A DNA stretch of 64,000 nt from Enterobacteriaceae bacterium RIT691 (GCA_009668205.1 WJYM01000005.1:124001-188000); one strand, 5' to 3'; shown: positions 17,291 through 27,038, counted from the first letter of the stretch. Program-made: numbers and translations. The notes: a model not told the origin generated them from the sequence alone.

Positions 17291-17774
17291 TACCAGCAGG
17301 TTATTAACCACTCTGCTCCTCTTTTCTGGGCTCTCCCCTGCCTTTGCCGGCATGGAAAATCAGATTGAACATACCGAACTTCTCACCTATGACATGAAAA
17401 CGGGTGAAGAGTCACGCCACGCCATAGAGATTCACGGTACCAGCCGTGAGGTTGATGTGCTGTTAGCCGAGGTCAATCCGACGCTGAAGGAGTACTCAGA
17501 GTTTCATTTTTCATCGTGTCTGGAGAGAAACAGCGAGACCAGCGTGAAGGGCGTGTTCCATCTGGAATCCGCGAAAATAGATAAAACGGATGAACACCTT
17601 AAACAAATCGCCTTCTTTCTCAAGCTCCAGGATCTCGGCGTACAGTTCACCGAACTGACGCCTGAACATAAGCTGCTTTTCATCAAGCAAAACGGGATAT
17701 TGATAACCCTCAACAGCCCGGAAACACTGGATCAACTGGCGACCTGCAGGCCACACCTGGCGAAATCAGGATAA
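17268..17774 (+). CDS. Small exported partner protein of the ToxR-like regulator
   Basis: 168 aa from ATG at 17268 (MKCQRVINTSRLL), with GAGAGG seven bases upstream; it overlaps the regulator gene by 23 bases. A signal peptide (LLTTLLLFSGLSPAFA, cleavage before GMENQ) sends it to the periplasm. Two Cys remain in the mature protein (SSCLERN, ATCRPH). I do not recognise a family. Layout and coupling recall ToxR/ToxS and TcpP/TcpH, in which the second protein protects or tunes the first from the periplasm; that role is inferred. It is convergent with lafW, whose stop lies within its last codons. Confidence 0.72.
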   Translation: MKCQRVINTSRLLTTLLLFSGLSPAFAGMENQIEHTELLTYDMKTGEESRHAIEIHGTSREVDVLLAEVNPTLKEYSEFHFSSCLERNSETSVKGVFHLESAKIDKTDEHLKQIAFFLKLQDLGVQFTELTPEHKLLFIKQNGILITLNSPETLDQLATCRPHLAKSG

Positions 17775-18776
17775 CAAACTTCTGACAGTCAGACTGGAGA
17801 GACTGGCCTGGCCGTTCACCGCTTCCGACAACGTCTGATAGTTGTGGCTGGCCCGGGTCAGCATCTTCGACAGCGCCTGCGAGGCATGTTCCGCACTCTG
17901 GCTTTGTGAGTAGCGGGCCATGCCATCAATCAACTGTCGGGCCTTTTCCTGCTGGGTAGCCAGCTGTTCACGTGACTGACCAATCTGATCGAGCGTCTGC
18001 TGCAGCGTCGCACTCAACCGAGCGCCAGGTGATTGCAACGCCTGCAGTAACGTATTGGCCTGCGCCGGTAACGCCGTGGTGGCAATTGCGGTCGTCTTGC
18101 CTGCGGAAAAACGCTTTCCATCCCCTATCGCCGCCAGCGACCCCTGCAACTGTGCCCAGTTATCTTCCCGGGTCGAAAAGTATGTCTCTCCCTGCGCACC
18201 GTGACTCTGGATCCCAACGCGACGCAGTGCATTATTCATCGTCGCCTTCAGCTGACGAGGATCCATATCTTCATCGATATGGACAGCGGCAAGCCGCTGT
18301 TCGCGGTCCTTGCTGGCGCTAAATAACAGGGACTCTCCCTGCTGTGACTGCAGTGCATGACTGAGCTGCGGTGCGGTAAATGTCACCCGAGCCTCTCCCT
18401 GCAGCACCGGTCGCAGCTGATTATCCACGGTCCCCGCGGAAAGCTGAGGACGTTTTTCCAGCAGCGTCTGTAAAGACTGCAATTGCTTCTGCGCCGCTTC
18501 TCCCCCTTTCCGGGACTGATGGCGATAATCCAGCAACTGCTGTTCCAGCTGACCTAAATAGTGATCTGCCTCCTGCAAACAGGTCAGCTGATCGTTCAGC
18601 TGCACGCTGTAGCGCTGAGGACGAGCGCTGATCAATGGCGAAGCGGGATAATCCGTGTTCGACATTGCGGTCTTGATATTGGTGGGAACAATCTGGTTCG
18701 CGGGCTGCTGCTTGATAACGCTTGAGCCTAACGCATCAGCGCTTGAGAGTGAGGAAGTATTAAGACTGACCTGCAT
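17766..18776 (-). CDS. lafW: LafW-like hook-associated protein
   Basis: 336 aa, mostly helical, Gln/Ser-rich, no signal peptide and no membrane segment, as expected for a substrate of the flagellar exporter. The N-terminus (MQVSLNTSSLSSADALGSS) and C-terminal helix (HNYQTLSEAVNGQASLSSLT) look like the terminal regions of rod/hook-type axial proteins. Called LafW from its place directly after flgL, where Flag-2 loci encode a hook-associated protein of that name; no domain was recognised independently. A hairpin lies in the 50-base gap to flgL. Confidence 0.6.
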   Translation of the reverse strand: MQVSLNTSSLSSADALGSSVIKQQPANQIVPTNIKTAMSNTDYPASPLISARPQRYSVQLNDQLTCLQEADHYLGQLEQQLLDYRHQSRKGGEAAQKQLQSLQTLLEKRPQLSAGTVDNQLRPVLQGEARVTFTAPQLSHALQSQQGESLLFSASKDREQRLAAVHIDEDMDPRQLKATMNNALRRVGIQSHGAQGETYFSTREDNWAQLQGSLAAIGDGKRFSAGKTTAIATTALPAQANTLLQALQSPGARLSATLQQTLDQIGQSREQLATQQEKARQLIDGMARYSQSQSAEHASQALSKMLTRASHNYQTLSEAVNGQASLSSLTVRSLLS

Positions 18777-18794
18777 GATATTTCCGCTAATGAT

Positions 18795-18817
18795 GCCGGC
18801 AGCAGGTGGCTGCCGAC
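18795..18817 (-). promoter_or_regulatory. Hairpin in the flgL-lafW gap
   Basis: CGGCAGC and GCTGCCG pair around a five-base loop. No T run follows, so it may stabilise or attenuate the message before lafW rather than end it. Confidence 0.35.
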
Positions 18818-18826
18818 CATCCGAGA

Positions 18827-19756
18827 TTAAAGAACGCTAAACAAGTTAAGCTCACTCACTTTTGAGTAAGTTTTCATCGTGGCTTCCATTGCCATTTCCA
18901 GTCCTGCGAAGGTGATGGAGGCTGAGCCATAGTCCAAATCCCCCAGTTGACCGATCAGGGCGTCATTGGTGGTAGACACCGTGGTCTGCGCATCATTAAG
19001 CATTGAGATCGTGTTCTGCGTCTCACCCAGTGAACCAATCGCCGAGTTGAGGGAGGTCGAGACCTGATCCAGTTCATCGATGGTACTTTGAATGTCGCTC
19101 TGTAGCTGGGGATCGTTCGGATCGACGTTCGGGTCCTGCATCTCCTTCGACAGGTCGTTCATATCGTTAAGCAGACTGAGATTCGGGCCGAAAATTTCGC
19201 CCACCGAAACGTTGGTGTCCACTTCCACGCCATTCGAGACCGTGGCACTACGGTGCTCGGTATTCCCCTGGTAAACATACGTGTCCGGGCTGCCGTCACC
19301 GTCGGTATCCTGCTCAACAATAGGCGGTTTATCGTTAATGGTACCGCCAAAAATGTAGTGCCCATCACCGTCCTGATAGTTCAGCGCATTGACCATCGCA
19401 TCCGTGATGGACTGAATATCCTGACCGATGCTGGCCAGCGATTCTGCGGAGTTGGTGCCGTTGGCGGCGGTGAGCAGGTCATCACGGATAGCACCAAGGT
19501 CATTGTTCACGCCATCAAGGATCGACTCCTGTTGGCTAAGGCTGGCTGACACCGCCTCAATATTGTTCTGGTACTGCGAGATGGAGGCCTGCTGACGATT
19601 AAGCTGCGTAATCCGGGTCGCCGCAATCGGGTCATCAGAAGGCAGCAGGATCCGATTCCCTGTCGCCATCTGGGTAAGGACATGCTGAAACTGCCCCGAC
19701 ATCTCGTTAAAACTGTTGGTCATCGTCACATAGGACTGTTGAGTACTGACTCGCAT
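18827..19756 (-). CDS. flgL: FlgL, hook-filament junction protein (LfgL)
   Basis: 309 aa from ATG at 19756 (MRVSTQQSYVTMTNSFNEMS), with GGGAGAAGAA just upstream; the longer frame to 19783 is less likely. Flagellin-like helical ends are clear: FQHVLTQMATGNRILLPSDDPIAATRITQLNRQ at the N-terminus and TNDALIGQLGDLDYGSASITFAGLEMAMEAT at the C-terminus. HAP3 forms one of two junction rings between hook and filament. It follows flgK by 17 bases. Confidence 0.92.
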   Translation of the reverse strand: MRVSTQQSYVTMTNSFNEMSGQFQHVLTQMATGNRILLPSDDPIAATRITQLNRQQASISQYQNNIEAVSASLSQQESILDGVNNDLGAIRDDLLTAANGTNSAESLASIGQDIQSITDAMVNALNYQDGDGHYIFGGTINDKPPIVEQDTDGDGSPDTYVYQGNTEHRSATVSNGVEVDTNVSVGEIFGPNLSLLNDMNDLSKEMQDPNVDPNDPQLQSDIQSTIDELDQVSTSLNSAIGSLGETQNTISMLNDAQTTVSTTNDALIGQLGDLDYGSASITFAGLEMAMEATMKTYSKVSELNLFSVL

Positions 19757-19773
19757 TCTTTCTTCTCCCGGTG

Positions 19774-21150
19774 TTAGCTGCACATCTGCAGGACTGAATC
19801 GAACAGATCCGCCCCGGTGGAAATCACTTTCAGATTGGCCTGATAAATCTGGGTATAGGTGATGAGATTGACGGCCTCTTCATCCATGCTCACGCCGCTG
19901 ACGTTGCTGCGCTGCGTTTCCGCTTCGTTATAGACGTTGGAGGACGCTTCAGCTTCGGTCTGGTTTTGACGGCTGTAAATCCCGATATTGCTGATGATCG
20001 CGGAACACGCATTACCGACGGTCACAGAGCCAATATTGGCGATATCCATCGGCTGATTGGCGATATTGATCAACGCCTGCAGGTTGTCGCCGTTACCACT
20101 CTCATCGGCGGAACCGGAGAAGGCCAGCTCATCAGGGGTAATGTCCGGGTTCACCAATAGCGGGCCGTTAGCATCCGTCGGGTCATAGATGAACAGCGGA
20201 ACGCCAGGGTTGCCGTTCAGGTCAAAGCCCTGCGCCAGCTGATCGTTCACGGCAGAACTGAACTGCTCAGCCACGCTGTTAATGGTCTCGGTCAGGGGAT
20301 TCAACACCTGGCTTTGGTAGTCAAACAGCGCACCAAGAGAGCCGCCTGTTTCCTGACTCATGTTGTACGTTGTGCCTGCAAACGTCAGGCTCATCGTCTG
20401 CTTGCCGTTGTCACCGTTATCCAGAGCAATCGAGGCGGCCTCGCTGCCGCTCACCAGCGGTTGGCCGTTCGGCAGGCTAACGTTGTAGTTGCCCTGGTCA
20501 TCAATGTTCACCTGAACATCCACCAGCGTACTCAGATCTTCCACCGTTTGATCGCGCGCATCGTACAGCGACGACGCGTTCTGCCCGGTGGCTTCCGCCT
20601 GGGCTATCTGCTGGTTGTAGCTGGCAATCGCCTGCGTGTCGCTGTTGACCTGCGAAATCATCGCCTCTTCCTGGCTCACCAGCTGGCTGCTCTGGGAGTC
20701 GATGTACGACGCGGTATTGTTAAAACGCAGCGCAAGCGCATTGGATTCACTGAGAACCTGCTCACGCAGCGCCATATCATCGGGGCTGGCGGAAGCCGCA
20801 CTTAGCGCGGCAAAAAAGTTATCAAAGCCTGTGCTCAGGCTGCTGTTGGTATCACTGAGCACCGATTCCAACTGAGTCAGGTAGGTCTGTTGGGTGCTGT
20901 AGTAACCGTAATCGCTGGCGGCATCCCATACCTGGTTGACCAGATACTGATTGGAGACACGGCGGATACTGTCTACCTGAACCCCATTCCCAGGGCTGTT
21001 CAGGGAGCCCGAACTGGCGCCCATCGCACTGAGTTCGGCGACCTGACGGGTATAGCCCGGTGTCATAGCATTCGCGGTGTTCATCGCGGTCGTGTTCAGT
21101 TCAATCTGGGCCGCAGAAGAACCGCTATACCCAATGTTGATCATATCCAT
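19774..21150 (-). CDS. flgK: FlgK, hook-filament junction protein (LfgK)
   Basis: 458 aa from ATG at 21150 (MDMINIGYSGSSAAQIELNT), with AAGGA seven bases upstream; shorter than the ~547 of E. coli FlgK, the difference being in the outer domain. N-terminal HAP1 signature: TTAMNTANAMTPGYTRQVAEL and NGVQVDSIRRVSNQYL. C-terminal rod/hook helix: SGVSMDEEAVNLITYTQIYQANLKVI. A sigma28-like promoter lies in the 100-base gap upstream, so flgK-flgL-lafW may be transcribed late as well as with the flgB operon. Confidence 0.93.
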   Translation of the reverse strand: MDMINIGYSGSSAAQIELNTTAMNTANAMTPGYTRQVAELSAMGASSGSLNSPGNGVQVDSIRRVSNQYLVNQVWDAASDYGYYSTQQTYLTQLESVLSDTNSSLSTGFDNFFAALSAASASPDDMALREQVLSESNALALRFNNTASYIDSQSSQLVSQEEAMISQVNSDTQAIASYNQQIAQAEATGQNASSLYDARDQTVEDLSTLVDVQVNIDDQGNYNVSLPNGQPLVSGSEAASIALDNGDNGKQTMSLTFAGTTYNMSQETGGSLGALFDYQSQVLNPLTETINSVAEQFSSAVNDQLAQGFDLNGNPGVPLFIYDPTDANGPLLVNPDITPDELAFSGSADESGNGDNLQALINIANQPMDIANIGSVTVGNACSAIISNIGIYSRQNQTEAEASSNVYNEAETQRSNVSGVSMDEEAVNLITYTQIYQANLKVISTGADLFDSVLQMCS

Positions 21151-21204
21151 CCGTCGTTCCTTACTGGCTTTGGACTGGTAAATGTTGTCAGCTGTTGACC
21201 CTGT

Positions 21205-21231
21205 TAAGCGGCGCAAACGTCCGGTTTCTTA
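21205..21231 (-). promoter_or_regulatory. Candidate sigma28 promoter of flgK-flgL-lafW
   Basis: On the minus strand TAAG (21231-21228), 15 bases, GCCGCTTA (21212-21205). Same layout as the site before the flagellin gene. It begins about 55 bases before the flgK start, in the only sizeable gap of the flg operon. Confidence 0.55.
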
Positions 21232-21249
21232 AGCAGGGCCACCAATTTC

Positions 21250-21561
21250 TTATTTCGGATGATGCGGGGAGAGCTGTTTAACAATCATCTCCGCAATACC
21301 AATCCCCTTTTGCTGCGACAGCAGATTACACAGCGTGTCATCGTAGAACCCCTGCATTGTCTTCACGGAGTCGCTGTTGAAGGGATTGTCCTTTGAGTCG
21401 AACAGCTCATTGGTTTTACGCATTTCTTTCAGCATGTTGCGCAGAAAAATAGCTTCAAACTGCTGCGCGGCCTTCTGCAGGTCGTGAGCCTGAATTTTCG
21501 GCCCCATGAGCGGGTCGCCCGCGGCCATGCCGTGGGTCACCGCCGGTAAAATCTTATCCAT
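21250..21561 (-). CDS. flgJ: FlgJ rod scaffold, without the muramidase domain (LfgJ)
   Basis: 103 aa against ~313 in E. coli FlgJ. Only the N-terminal rod-cap half is present (KAAQQFEAIFLRNMLKEMRK, GFYDDTLCNLLSQQKGIGIAEMIVKQL). The C-terminal glucosaminidase domain that clears peptidoglycan for the rod is absent, with no frameshifted remnant downstream (the next gene starts 100 bases on). Its start is one base from the flgI stop. The system must use a separate wall hydrolase; the NlpC/P60 gene at 961 is the only candidate inside the window. Confidence 0.9.
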   Translation of the reverse strand: MDKILPAVTHGMAAGDPLMGPKIQAHDLQKAAQQFEAIFLRNMLKEMRKTNELFDSKDNPFNSDSVKTMQGFYDDTLCNLLSQQKGIGIAEMIVKQLSPHHPK

Positions 21562-22685
21562 CAGATGACCTCCAGGTCAGCATCCAGCGCGCCCGCTTCA
21601 TGCAGCGCCTGCAGAATGGACATCACATCGTCTGGGGAAGCGCCAAGCCCGTTCAGTGCGCTGACCAGGGTGCGCAGACTGGTGGACTCCGGCAGGGTAA
21701 TCATCTGCGGGTGCGGATGGCTGACCGAAACGGTACTCTGGGCGGCAGTCACCGTCCGTCCGTTCGCAAAGGCATTCGGCTGGCTGACGTTACGACTTTC
21801 ACTGATAGACACCGTCAGGCTGCCGTGACTGACGGCTGCGGCATGCAGACGTACGCCATCGCCGAGCACCACGGTACCGGTACGGGAATTGAAGACCACG
21901 CGGGCTTTCACTCTTTCCGCATTCACCTGCACATCTTCCAGTCGGGACATAAACGCCACGCGCTGCCCGCTGTCCGAGGGTGCCATCACCGACACGCTGG
22001 TAGAGCTTTGCGCCTTCGCAATGCCCCCGCCAAACTGGTTATTGATCGCCATAACGATGTTGTTGGCGTCTTTGAAAGAAGGACGTTTAAGATTGAGGGT
22101 CACGGTATTTCCCATGTTGAAATCGCTAGGGATTTCGCGCTCAACCGTCGCGCCATTCGGAATAAGCCCCGCAGTGGGCGTATTGACCGTCACGCTGGAA
22201 CCGCTATTTCCGGCCGCGTTCATCCCGCCCACGACCACGCTCCCCTGCGCCAGGGCATAAACTTCCCCGTCGGCACCGTGTAACTGCGTCAGCAGCAGCG
22301 TACCGCCGCGCAGACTCTTGGCATCCCCAATGGAAGAGACCGTAATATCGATTTTCTGCCCGCGCGAGTACATAGGCGGCAGCGTGGCACTGACCGCAAC
22401 GGCGGCCACGTTTTTCACTTTCGGGTCGATTTTCCCCGGCAGCTGTACACCAAACTGGCGCAGCATATTGGTGATGGTCTGATTGGTAAACTTCACCTGG
22501 TTACGGTCGCCCGTCCCGTCCAGACCGACCACCAGGCTGTAACCCACCAGTTGGTTATCACGAATACCTTCGACGCTCACCAGTGACTCCAGTGACTGCG
22601 CGGAGGTCGTTAACGGCAGCAGCAAACAGGTTGCCGCCACCGCACAGAGGATCCCTTTCATCCAGGGGAATTGACGCTTTTGCAT
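21561..22685 (-). CDS. flgI: FlgI, P-ring protein (LfgI)
   Basis: 374 aa with a signal peptide ending TTSAQS. Family signatures: [53 protein letters not shown] and the closing [20 protein letters not shown]. It forms the bushing around the rod in the peptidoglycan layer. GGAGA five bases before ATG supports the start. Follows flgH by 13 bases. Confidence 0.95.
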   Translation of the reverse strand: MQKRQFPWMKGILCAVAATCLLLPLTTSAQSLESLVSVEGIRDNQLVGYSLVVGLDGTGDRNQVKFTNQTITNMLRQFGVQLPGKIDPKVKNVAAVAVSATLPPMYSRGQKIDITVSSIGDAKSLRGGTLLLTQLHGADGEVYALAQGSVVVGGMNAAGNSGSSVTVNTPTAGLIPNGATVEREIPSDFNMGNTVTLNLKRPSFKDANNIVMAINNQFGGGIAKAQSSTSVSVMAPSDSGQRVAFMSRLEDVQVNAERVKARVVFNSRTGTVVLGDGVRLHAAAVSHGSLTVSISESRNVSQPNAFANGRTVTAAQSTVSVSHPHPQMITLPESTSLRTLVSALNGLGASPDDVMSILQALHEAGALDADLEVI

Positions 22686-22698
22686 GAACTTCTCCGGA

Positions 22699-23385
22699 TT
22701 AAATTGGGAACAGCGGATGGTTAAACATACGGGTCAGCCAGCCTGCGGCATTGGCATCACTCAATGCTCCGCGTCCGGCGTAAGAGATGCGTGCGTTGGC
22801 AATACGCTGCGAGGAAATCGAGTTATCGTTTTCGATATCATCCGCACGGACCAATCCGCTCAGGCGAATGTATTCATCCCCCTGATTGAGGGTCAGCCAT
22901 TTCTCACCACGGAGTTCCAGCACGCCGTTAGGCAGCACGCGGTGTACCGAGACGGTGATTGAGCCACGCAGGCTGTTCTGCTGCTTGGAGGTGGCGCTGC
23001 CGTCAAAATCGCGGTTGGCCGCCACCGAGCCTGAAATTTTGTCTTTGGTGTGACCAAACACCACCGGCGGGGCAATATCGACGGTGTCACTTTTACCAAA
23101 CTTGGTGCCCGCTTGTTTGCTCGACTGGGTCGATTCTTCCAACATGACGGTCAGAATATCCCCCACGCGATAGGCACGGCGATCGGCCGTTAACGACCAG
23201 TTGTAGCCCGACTCAAAAACGCCACCGGCCCGGCCTGCTGCGGTGGCAGCACCGTCGGCAGGCGGGGGCGCATAAAACTCATCGTCCTTTTTCACCACGA
23301 TGGTTTGTGATTCACATCCGGTCAGCAGTACTCCTACTGCTAAAAGCCACAGGTACTTTTTCACACTTCTTCCACTAACTGTCAT
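22699..23385 (-). CDS. flgH: FlgH, L-ring lipoprotein (LfgH)
   Basis: 228 aa from ATG at 23385 ([10 protein letters not shown]), with AGGTGG five bases upstream; a GTG at 23394 is less likely. Lipobox LTGC places the lipidated Cys at residue 24. FlgH motifs follow: [33 protein letters not shown]-like segment, and [20 protein letters not shown]. It forms the outer-membrane ring around the rod. Confidence 0.95.
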   Translation of the reverse strand: MTVSGRSVKKYLWLLAVGVLLTGCESQTIVVKKDDEFYAPPPADGAATAAGRAGGVFESGYNWSLTADRRAYRVGDILTVMLEESTQSSKQAGTKFGKSDTVDIAPPVVFGHTKDKISGSVAANRDFDGSATSKQQNSLRGSITVSVHRVLPNGVLELRGEKWLTLNQGDEYIRLSGLVRADDIENDNSISSQRIANARISYAGRGALSDANAAGWLTRMFNHPLFPI

Positions 23386-23424
23386 GGCGACCACCTGACC
23401 GTGGCCGCCGTCTACGGATGACGC

Positions 23425-24210
23425 TTATAAGTTCTGGTTGACGTACTGCAGCATGTCATCTGCGGCAGAAACCATTTTGGCGTTCATTTCATAAGCGCGC
23501 TGAACGGTGATCATCGCCACCATTTCATTCACGATGTCGACGTTGGAGCCTTCCAGCGCGTTGTTTTGGATCGTGCCCAAACCATCTTCGCCAGCGTTAC
23601 CCTCGGTCGGTTGGCCACTGGCCACGGTTTCCAGATAGAGGTTGTTTCCCTCCGCCTGGAGCCCCGCCGGGTTGGTGAAATTGACCAGCGTCAGCTGACC
23701 CAGCACCGTCGTGCTGCTTTCGCCCGGCAGCTGAGCGGTTATCGTACCGTCTTCACCTACGGCGAAATTCGAGGCTCCCTGCGGAACGTCAATTTCCGGC
23801 TCCAGCGGCAGCCCCTGCGCATTGGTCAACACACCGTCGGCGTTCACTTCCAGCGCACCATCGCGGGTGTAGGCGATATCACCATCCGTTTTTTGCACCT
23901 GCAGGAATCCCTGCCCCATGATGGCGATGTTCATCGGGTTATCGGTGGTTTGGATGTTCCCTTCGGTAAAGATCTTCTGTGTACCCACGATGCGTACACC
24001 GCTACCAAACTGGATCCCGGTCGGCATCAGGTTGTCCTGATCCAACATGGCACCCGGTGCCCGCTGGGTCTGGTAGAACAGATCCTGGAACATCACCCGA
24101 TCGCGCTTAAAGCCATCGGTATTGACGTTGGCAATGTTGTTGGCAATCGAGCTCATCTCGGCGTCCTGAGCCGCGAGACCGGTTTTACTGACCCATAATG
24201 CTGCGTTCAT
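23425..24210 (-). CDS. flgG: FlgG, distal rod protein (LfgG)
   Basis: 261 aa, the standard length for FlgG. N-terminal rod signature ANNIANVNTDGFKRDRVMFQDLFYQ and C-terminal ALEGSNVDIVNEMVAMITVQRAYEMNAK. The FlgG-specific segment around residues 45-65 (QRAPGAMLDQDNLMPTG) keeps the rod straight in known systems. In the flgB-to-lafW gene run. Confidence 0.95.
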   Translation of the reverse strand: MNAALWVSKTGLAAQDAEMSSIANNIANVNTDGFKRDRVMFQDLFYQTQRAPGAMLDQDNLMPTGIQFGSGVRIVGTQKIFTEGNIQTTDNPMNIAIMGQGFLQVQKTDGDIAYTRDGALEVNADGVLTNAQGLPLEPEIDVPQGASNFAVGEDGTITAQLPGESSTTVLGQLTLVNFTNPAGLQAEGNNLYLETVASGQPTEGNAGEDGLGTIQNNALEGSNVDIVNEMVAMITVQRAYEMNAKMVSAADDMLQYVNQNL

Positions 24211-24240
24211 AAAGCTTTAATCCTGAATTCAGGAGACTCC

Positions 24241-24978
24241 TCAGGAGTCTCGTAATAGACGGTTTCCGTAGTCGCTCAAGTCTTCTGCCGCTTTCATCAT
24301 CTTGATTTGCGACTCGAACTGGCGGTTCAACGAAATTGAGGCCATCATTTCGCTGACCGCAGAGACGTTACTGCTCTCAAGATAACCGCCGCTGACCTTG
24401 ATGTTCTCGTCAACGCTTGCCGGAACACCGTTCGCCGTGACCAGCATCCCTTCCGGGTTTTTCGCCAAATTGTTCAGCGGAATATCGACCAGTTTCAGAC
24501 GGTCGACATCCATCGTCCCTTTGACGTCGCCATCGTCCGGGGTGACCGACAGCGTGCCGTCGCTGCCAAAGGAGGCAATCGCATTCGGCGGCAACACAAT
24601 CGGCCCGTTGTCTCCCAGCACCAAATAACCATTCACCGTCAGCTGACCCTGGTCATCCTGTTGGATGTTGCCGTTGCGGGTGTACACCTCGTTCCCGGCG
24701 GCGTCCTGCACGGCGATATAGCCTTTGCCCTGAATCGCCACGTCAAGCGAGCGGTCGGTTTTCTCTGGAATACCGGCGCTGTCGTTAATCCCACTCTGGT
24801 TTTCTGCGCTCATGAAGCGGGTCGAAAACCCGCGCCCCTGAACCTGTGCAGACTGAGAAAGCGCAATATCGCTGCGAAACCCGCCGGTATTGACGTTGGC
24901 GAGGTTATTCGCGCTGATTTGCTGCTCCATCAGCGTATGGGATGCACCGCTCAGGGCGGTATAAATCAAACGATCCAT
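24241..24978 (-). CDS. flgF: FlgF, proximal rod protein (LfgF)
   Basis: 245 aa. Begins MDRLIYTALSGASHTLMEQQ, the usual FlgF opening, followed by ISANNLANVNTGGFRSD. C-terminal motif SSNVSAVSEMMASISLNRQFESQIKMM. Between flgE and flgG in the standard order; AAGG precedes the ATG. Confidence 0.95.
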   Translation of the reverse strand: MDRLIYTALSGASHTLMEQQISANNLANVNTGGFRSDIALSQSAQVQGRGFSTRFMSAENQSGINDSAGIPEKTDRSLDVAIQGKGYIAVQDAAGNEVYTRNGNIQQDDQGQLTVNGYLVLGDNGPIVLPPNAIASFGSDGTLSVTPDDGDVKGTMDVDRLKLVDIPLNNLAKNPEGMLVTANGVPASVDENIKVSGGYLESSNVSAVSEMMASISLNRQFESQIKMMKAAEDLSDYGNRLLRDS

Positions 24979-24987
24979 TTATCTGCC

Positions 24988-26184
24988 TTACATCGCCTGG
25001 AACAGAGCCTGATCCAGTTGGGTATCCGTGGAGATCACTTTGGTGTTGGCCTGATAGTTACGCTGTGCCGTCATCAGGTTGACCAGTTCCTGGGTGATGT
25101 CGACGTTGGACTGCTCCAGCACGCCCGATTGCAGTGTGCCTGTGGTACCCGAACCCGGAGCACCAACCAGCGGAGTCCCGGACTGGCTGGTTTCAATCCA
25201 TGACGTACCGCTCACCGCTTCAAGACCGGAGGTCGCAGGGAACTCAGCCAGCACAACCTGACCCTGCAGCAGGCGTTCGCCGTTGCTGTAAGTGGCATAG
25301 ACTTTGCCGTCTTCATCAACCTGCACGCCGTTCACCTGCGCGGAGGTGTAGCCATCAGCATTGTTGGTGGTGACGGAGAAATCAGCGCCGTATTGGGTGC
25401 AGTCGCCGTAATCCAGGGTCATATCAATCGGCGCGGCGCTGTCAGTGGGGAACGTCAGCTCAATCGGCGCCGTTGGCGAGGATAACTTGCCGGTATTCGG
25501 ATCGAAGGTCAGTGGCGTCACGGTGCTCTGCTCTTCGCCATCAAAGGTGTAATGCACTTCCCAGGTATTGTCCCCGGTTTTCACGAAGTACTGATTTACC
25601 GTGTGCTCGTTGCCCAGCGAGTCGTATACCGTGGTGGTATAGGTATCGTTGTAAGAGTCCATGTTTGTTGGATCAAACGGCGTCACGCTGCTGTCAATCG
25701 CGTCGTCACTGGCATTCATGTTCGCCGCGAAATCCATGGAGGTGGTGGCTTCTGCTGGCAGGCTGTCAGTGGAAATCTGAATGTTGGAGATATCCCCTTC
25801 TTCCAGATTGTTGCTGTCATCGACGGCATAGCCCTGGACATAGTTGCCTGACGGATCGACCAGATCGCCATTTTTATCGGTGGTGAAAGAACCAGCACGG
25901 GTGTAGCAAGTATTTCCCGCACTGTCTTGTGTGACGAAAAATCCGTTGCCGTTGATAGCCAAATCCAACGCGCTCCCGGTAGAGAGGAACGAGCCACCTT
26001 TGGTGATGCTCTGTGCGGTACCCGCAACGCTAACGCCCATGGCCTGGGTCCCTGCGTACATCGCAGAGAATTGGGTTGTGGCGGATTTATAGCCTACGGT
26101 GCCGGCGTTGGCGATGTTGTTACTGATGCTATCCAGTTGCTGATCCACAGCATTCAGACCTGAAGTGGCAATTTCATAACTCAT
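24988..26184 (-). CDS. flgE: FlgE, hook protein (LfgE)
   Basis: 398 aa, near the E. coli length (402). N-terminal helix: LNAVDQQLDSISNNIANAGTVGYKS; C-terminal: SGVLEQSNVDITQELVNLMTAQRNYQANTKVI. Central hook domains are rich in Thr, Asp and Gly. Subunits build the flexible universal joint. AAGGA precedes the ATG. Confidence 0.95.
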   Translation of the reverse strand: MSYEIATSGLNAVDQQLDSISNNIANAGTVGYKSATTQFSAMYAGTQAMGVSVAGTAQSITKGGSFLSTGSALDLAINGNGFFVTQDSAGNTCYTRAGSFTTDKNGDLVDPSGNYVQGYAVDDSNNLEEGDISNIQISTDSLPAEATTSMDFAANMNASDDAIDSSVTPFDPTNMDSYNDTYTTTVYDSLGNEHTVNQYFVKTGDNTWEVHYTFDGEEQSTVTPLTFDPNTGKLSSPTAPIELTFPTDSAAPIDMTLDYGDCTQYGADFSVTTNNADGYTSAQVNGVQVDEDGKVYATYSNGERLLQGQVVLAEFPATSGLEAVSGTSWIETSQSGTPLVGAPGSGTTGTLQSGVLEQSNVDITQELVNLMTAQRNYQANTKVISTDTQLDQALFQAM

Positions 26185-26217
26185 GGCTCAGGGGTTCCTT
26201 TCGGTTAAAACAATCAA

Positions 26218-27036
26218 TTAAATAAAGTGGCTGACGGGCGTGTCGCCGCCATCAGTGGAAGGCAGACCAAACTGGCTGATTGCCGTAAACGGCACTTCTC
26301 CCACGCCGGAAATCTCCAGCATTGGCGTGCTGCCATCGAGCGGAATGCGGACGTCGTCCACCTGACCGGCAATTTCAACCGGAACTTTTTCTTCCCCGGT
26401 ATCGGTCACAACAGAAATTTCGTAATCACCCGGCGGGATGCCATAGTCAGCGGGATTAATGTCGAAGCTCACCTGCCCGTCTGCGCTCTCGGTACTCAGA
26501 TCGAGCGACACCGGGTAGTCATTCCCCGCGGTATCGGTGAAATGCAGCGTGGCAGTGGAACAGCTGTCGCTCAGCGTAATGCGGCCCTCAATATCCCCGT
26601 CACCGACGGTCACATTGGTGGTCTGAACCATAATCTTTTCACCGACCATTTTGCCGAGCGCCATCACCTGCAGGTTACTCATCAGAATGGCGTTGGTGTT
26701 CATTGCCACGTACTCCGCTTCCCCCATGGTGACCAGCGCCATGGTGCCCAGCTGAGAGATATACTCCGTCGGATCCGTCGGATTCGTCGGGTCCTGATTT
26801 TCAATTTCAGCGACAAACAGCGTCAGAAAGAGATTGGTGGAATCGCTTGTGGTGTCCGTGGTGGTGGTCGGTGTCGGCGAATTATCACTGCTGTCAGTCC
26901 CACTGGTGCTATCCGCTCCCACCTTCGTGGTGGGTTGTGCTTCGTCGGTCACCGGCGTCGCCGCAGAAACGCTCTGCTGAGTGCTTCCGACATTTCCCCG
27001 GTGCTGTAAATACGTGCGCAGCGCTAAGCCGTTCAT
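26218..27036 (-). CDS. flgD: FlgD, hook cap protein (LfgD)
   Basis: 272 aa. FlgD signature near residue 70-110: LFLTLFVAEIENQDPTNPTD followed by EYISQLGTMALVTMGE, then a Gly/Asp-rich FLgD Ig-like half (PPGDYEISVVTDTGEEKVPV). An extended Ser/Thr/Asp-rich N-terminal linker (~60 residues) is longer than in E. coli FlgD. It caps the growing hook and is replaced by the junction proteins. GGGAG precedes the ATG. Confidence 0.93.
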   Translation of the reverse strand: MNGLALRTYLQHRGNVGSTQQSVSAATPVTDEAQPTTKVGADSTSGTDSSDNSPTPTTTTDTTSDSTNLFLTLFVAEIENQDPTNPTDPTEYISQLGTMALVTMGEAEYVAMNTNAILMSNLQVMALGKMVGEKIMVQTTNVTVGDGDIEGRITLSDSCSTATLHFTDTAGNDYPVSLDLSTESADGQVSFDINPADYGIPPGDYEISVVTDTGEEKVPVEIAGQVDDVRIPLDGSTPMLEISGVGEVPFTAISQFGLPSTDGGDTPVSHFI

Positions 27037-27038
27037 AT

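Noticed and set aside
21600-22283. 227-codon plus-strand frame opposite flgI
   Set aside because: Shadow of flgI; no ribosome site and no family resemblance.
26227-27009. 260-codon plus-strand frame opposite flgD
   Set aside because: Shadow of flgD, Arg/Gly/His-rich translation.
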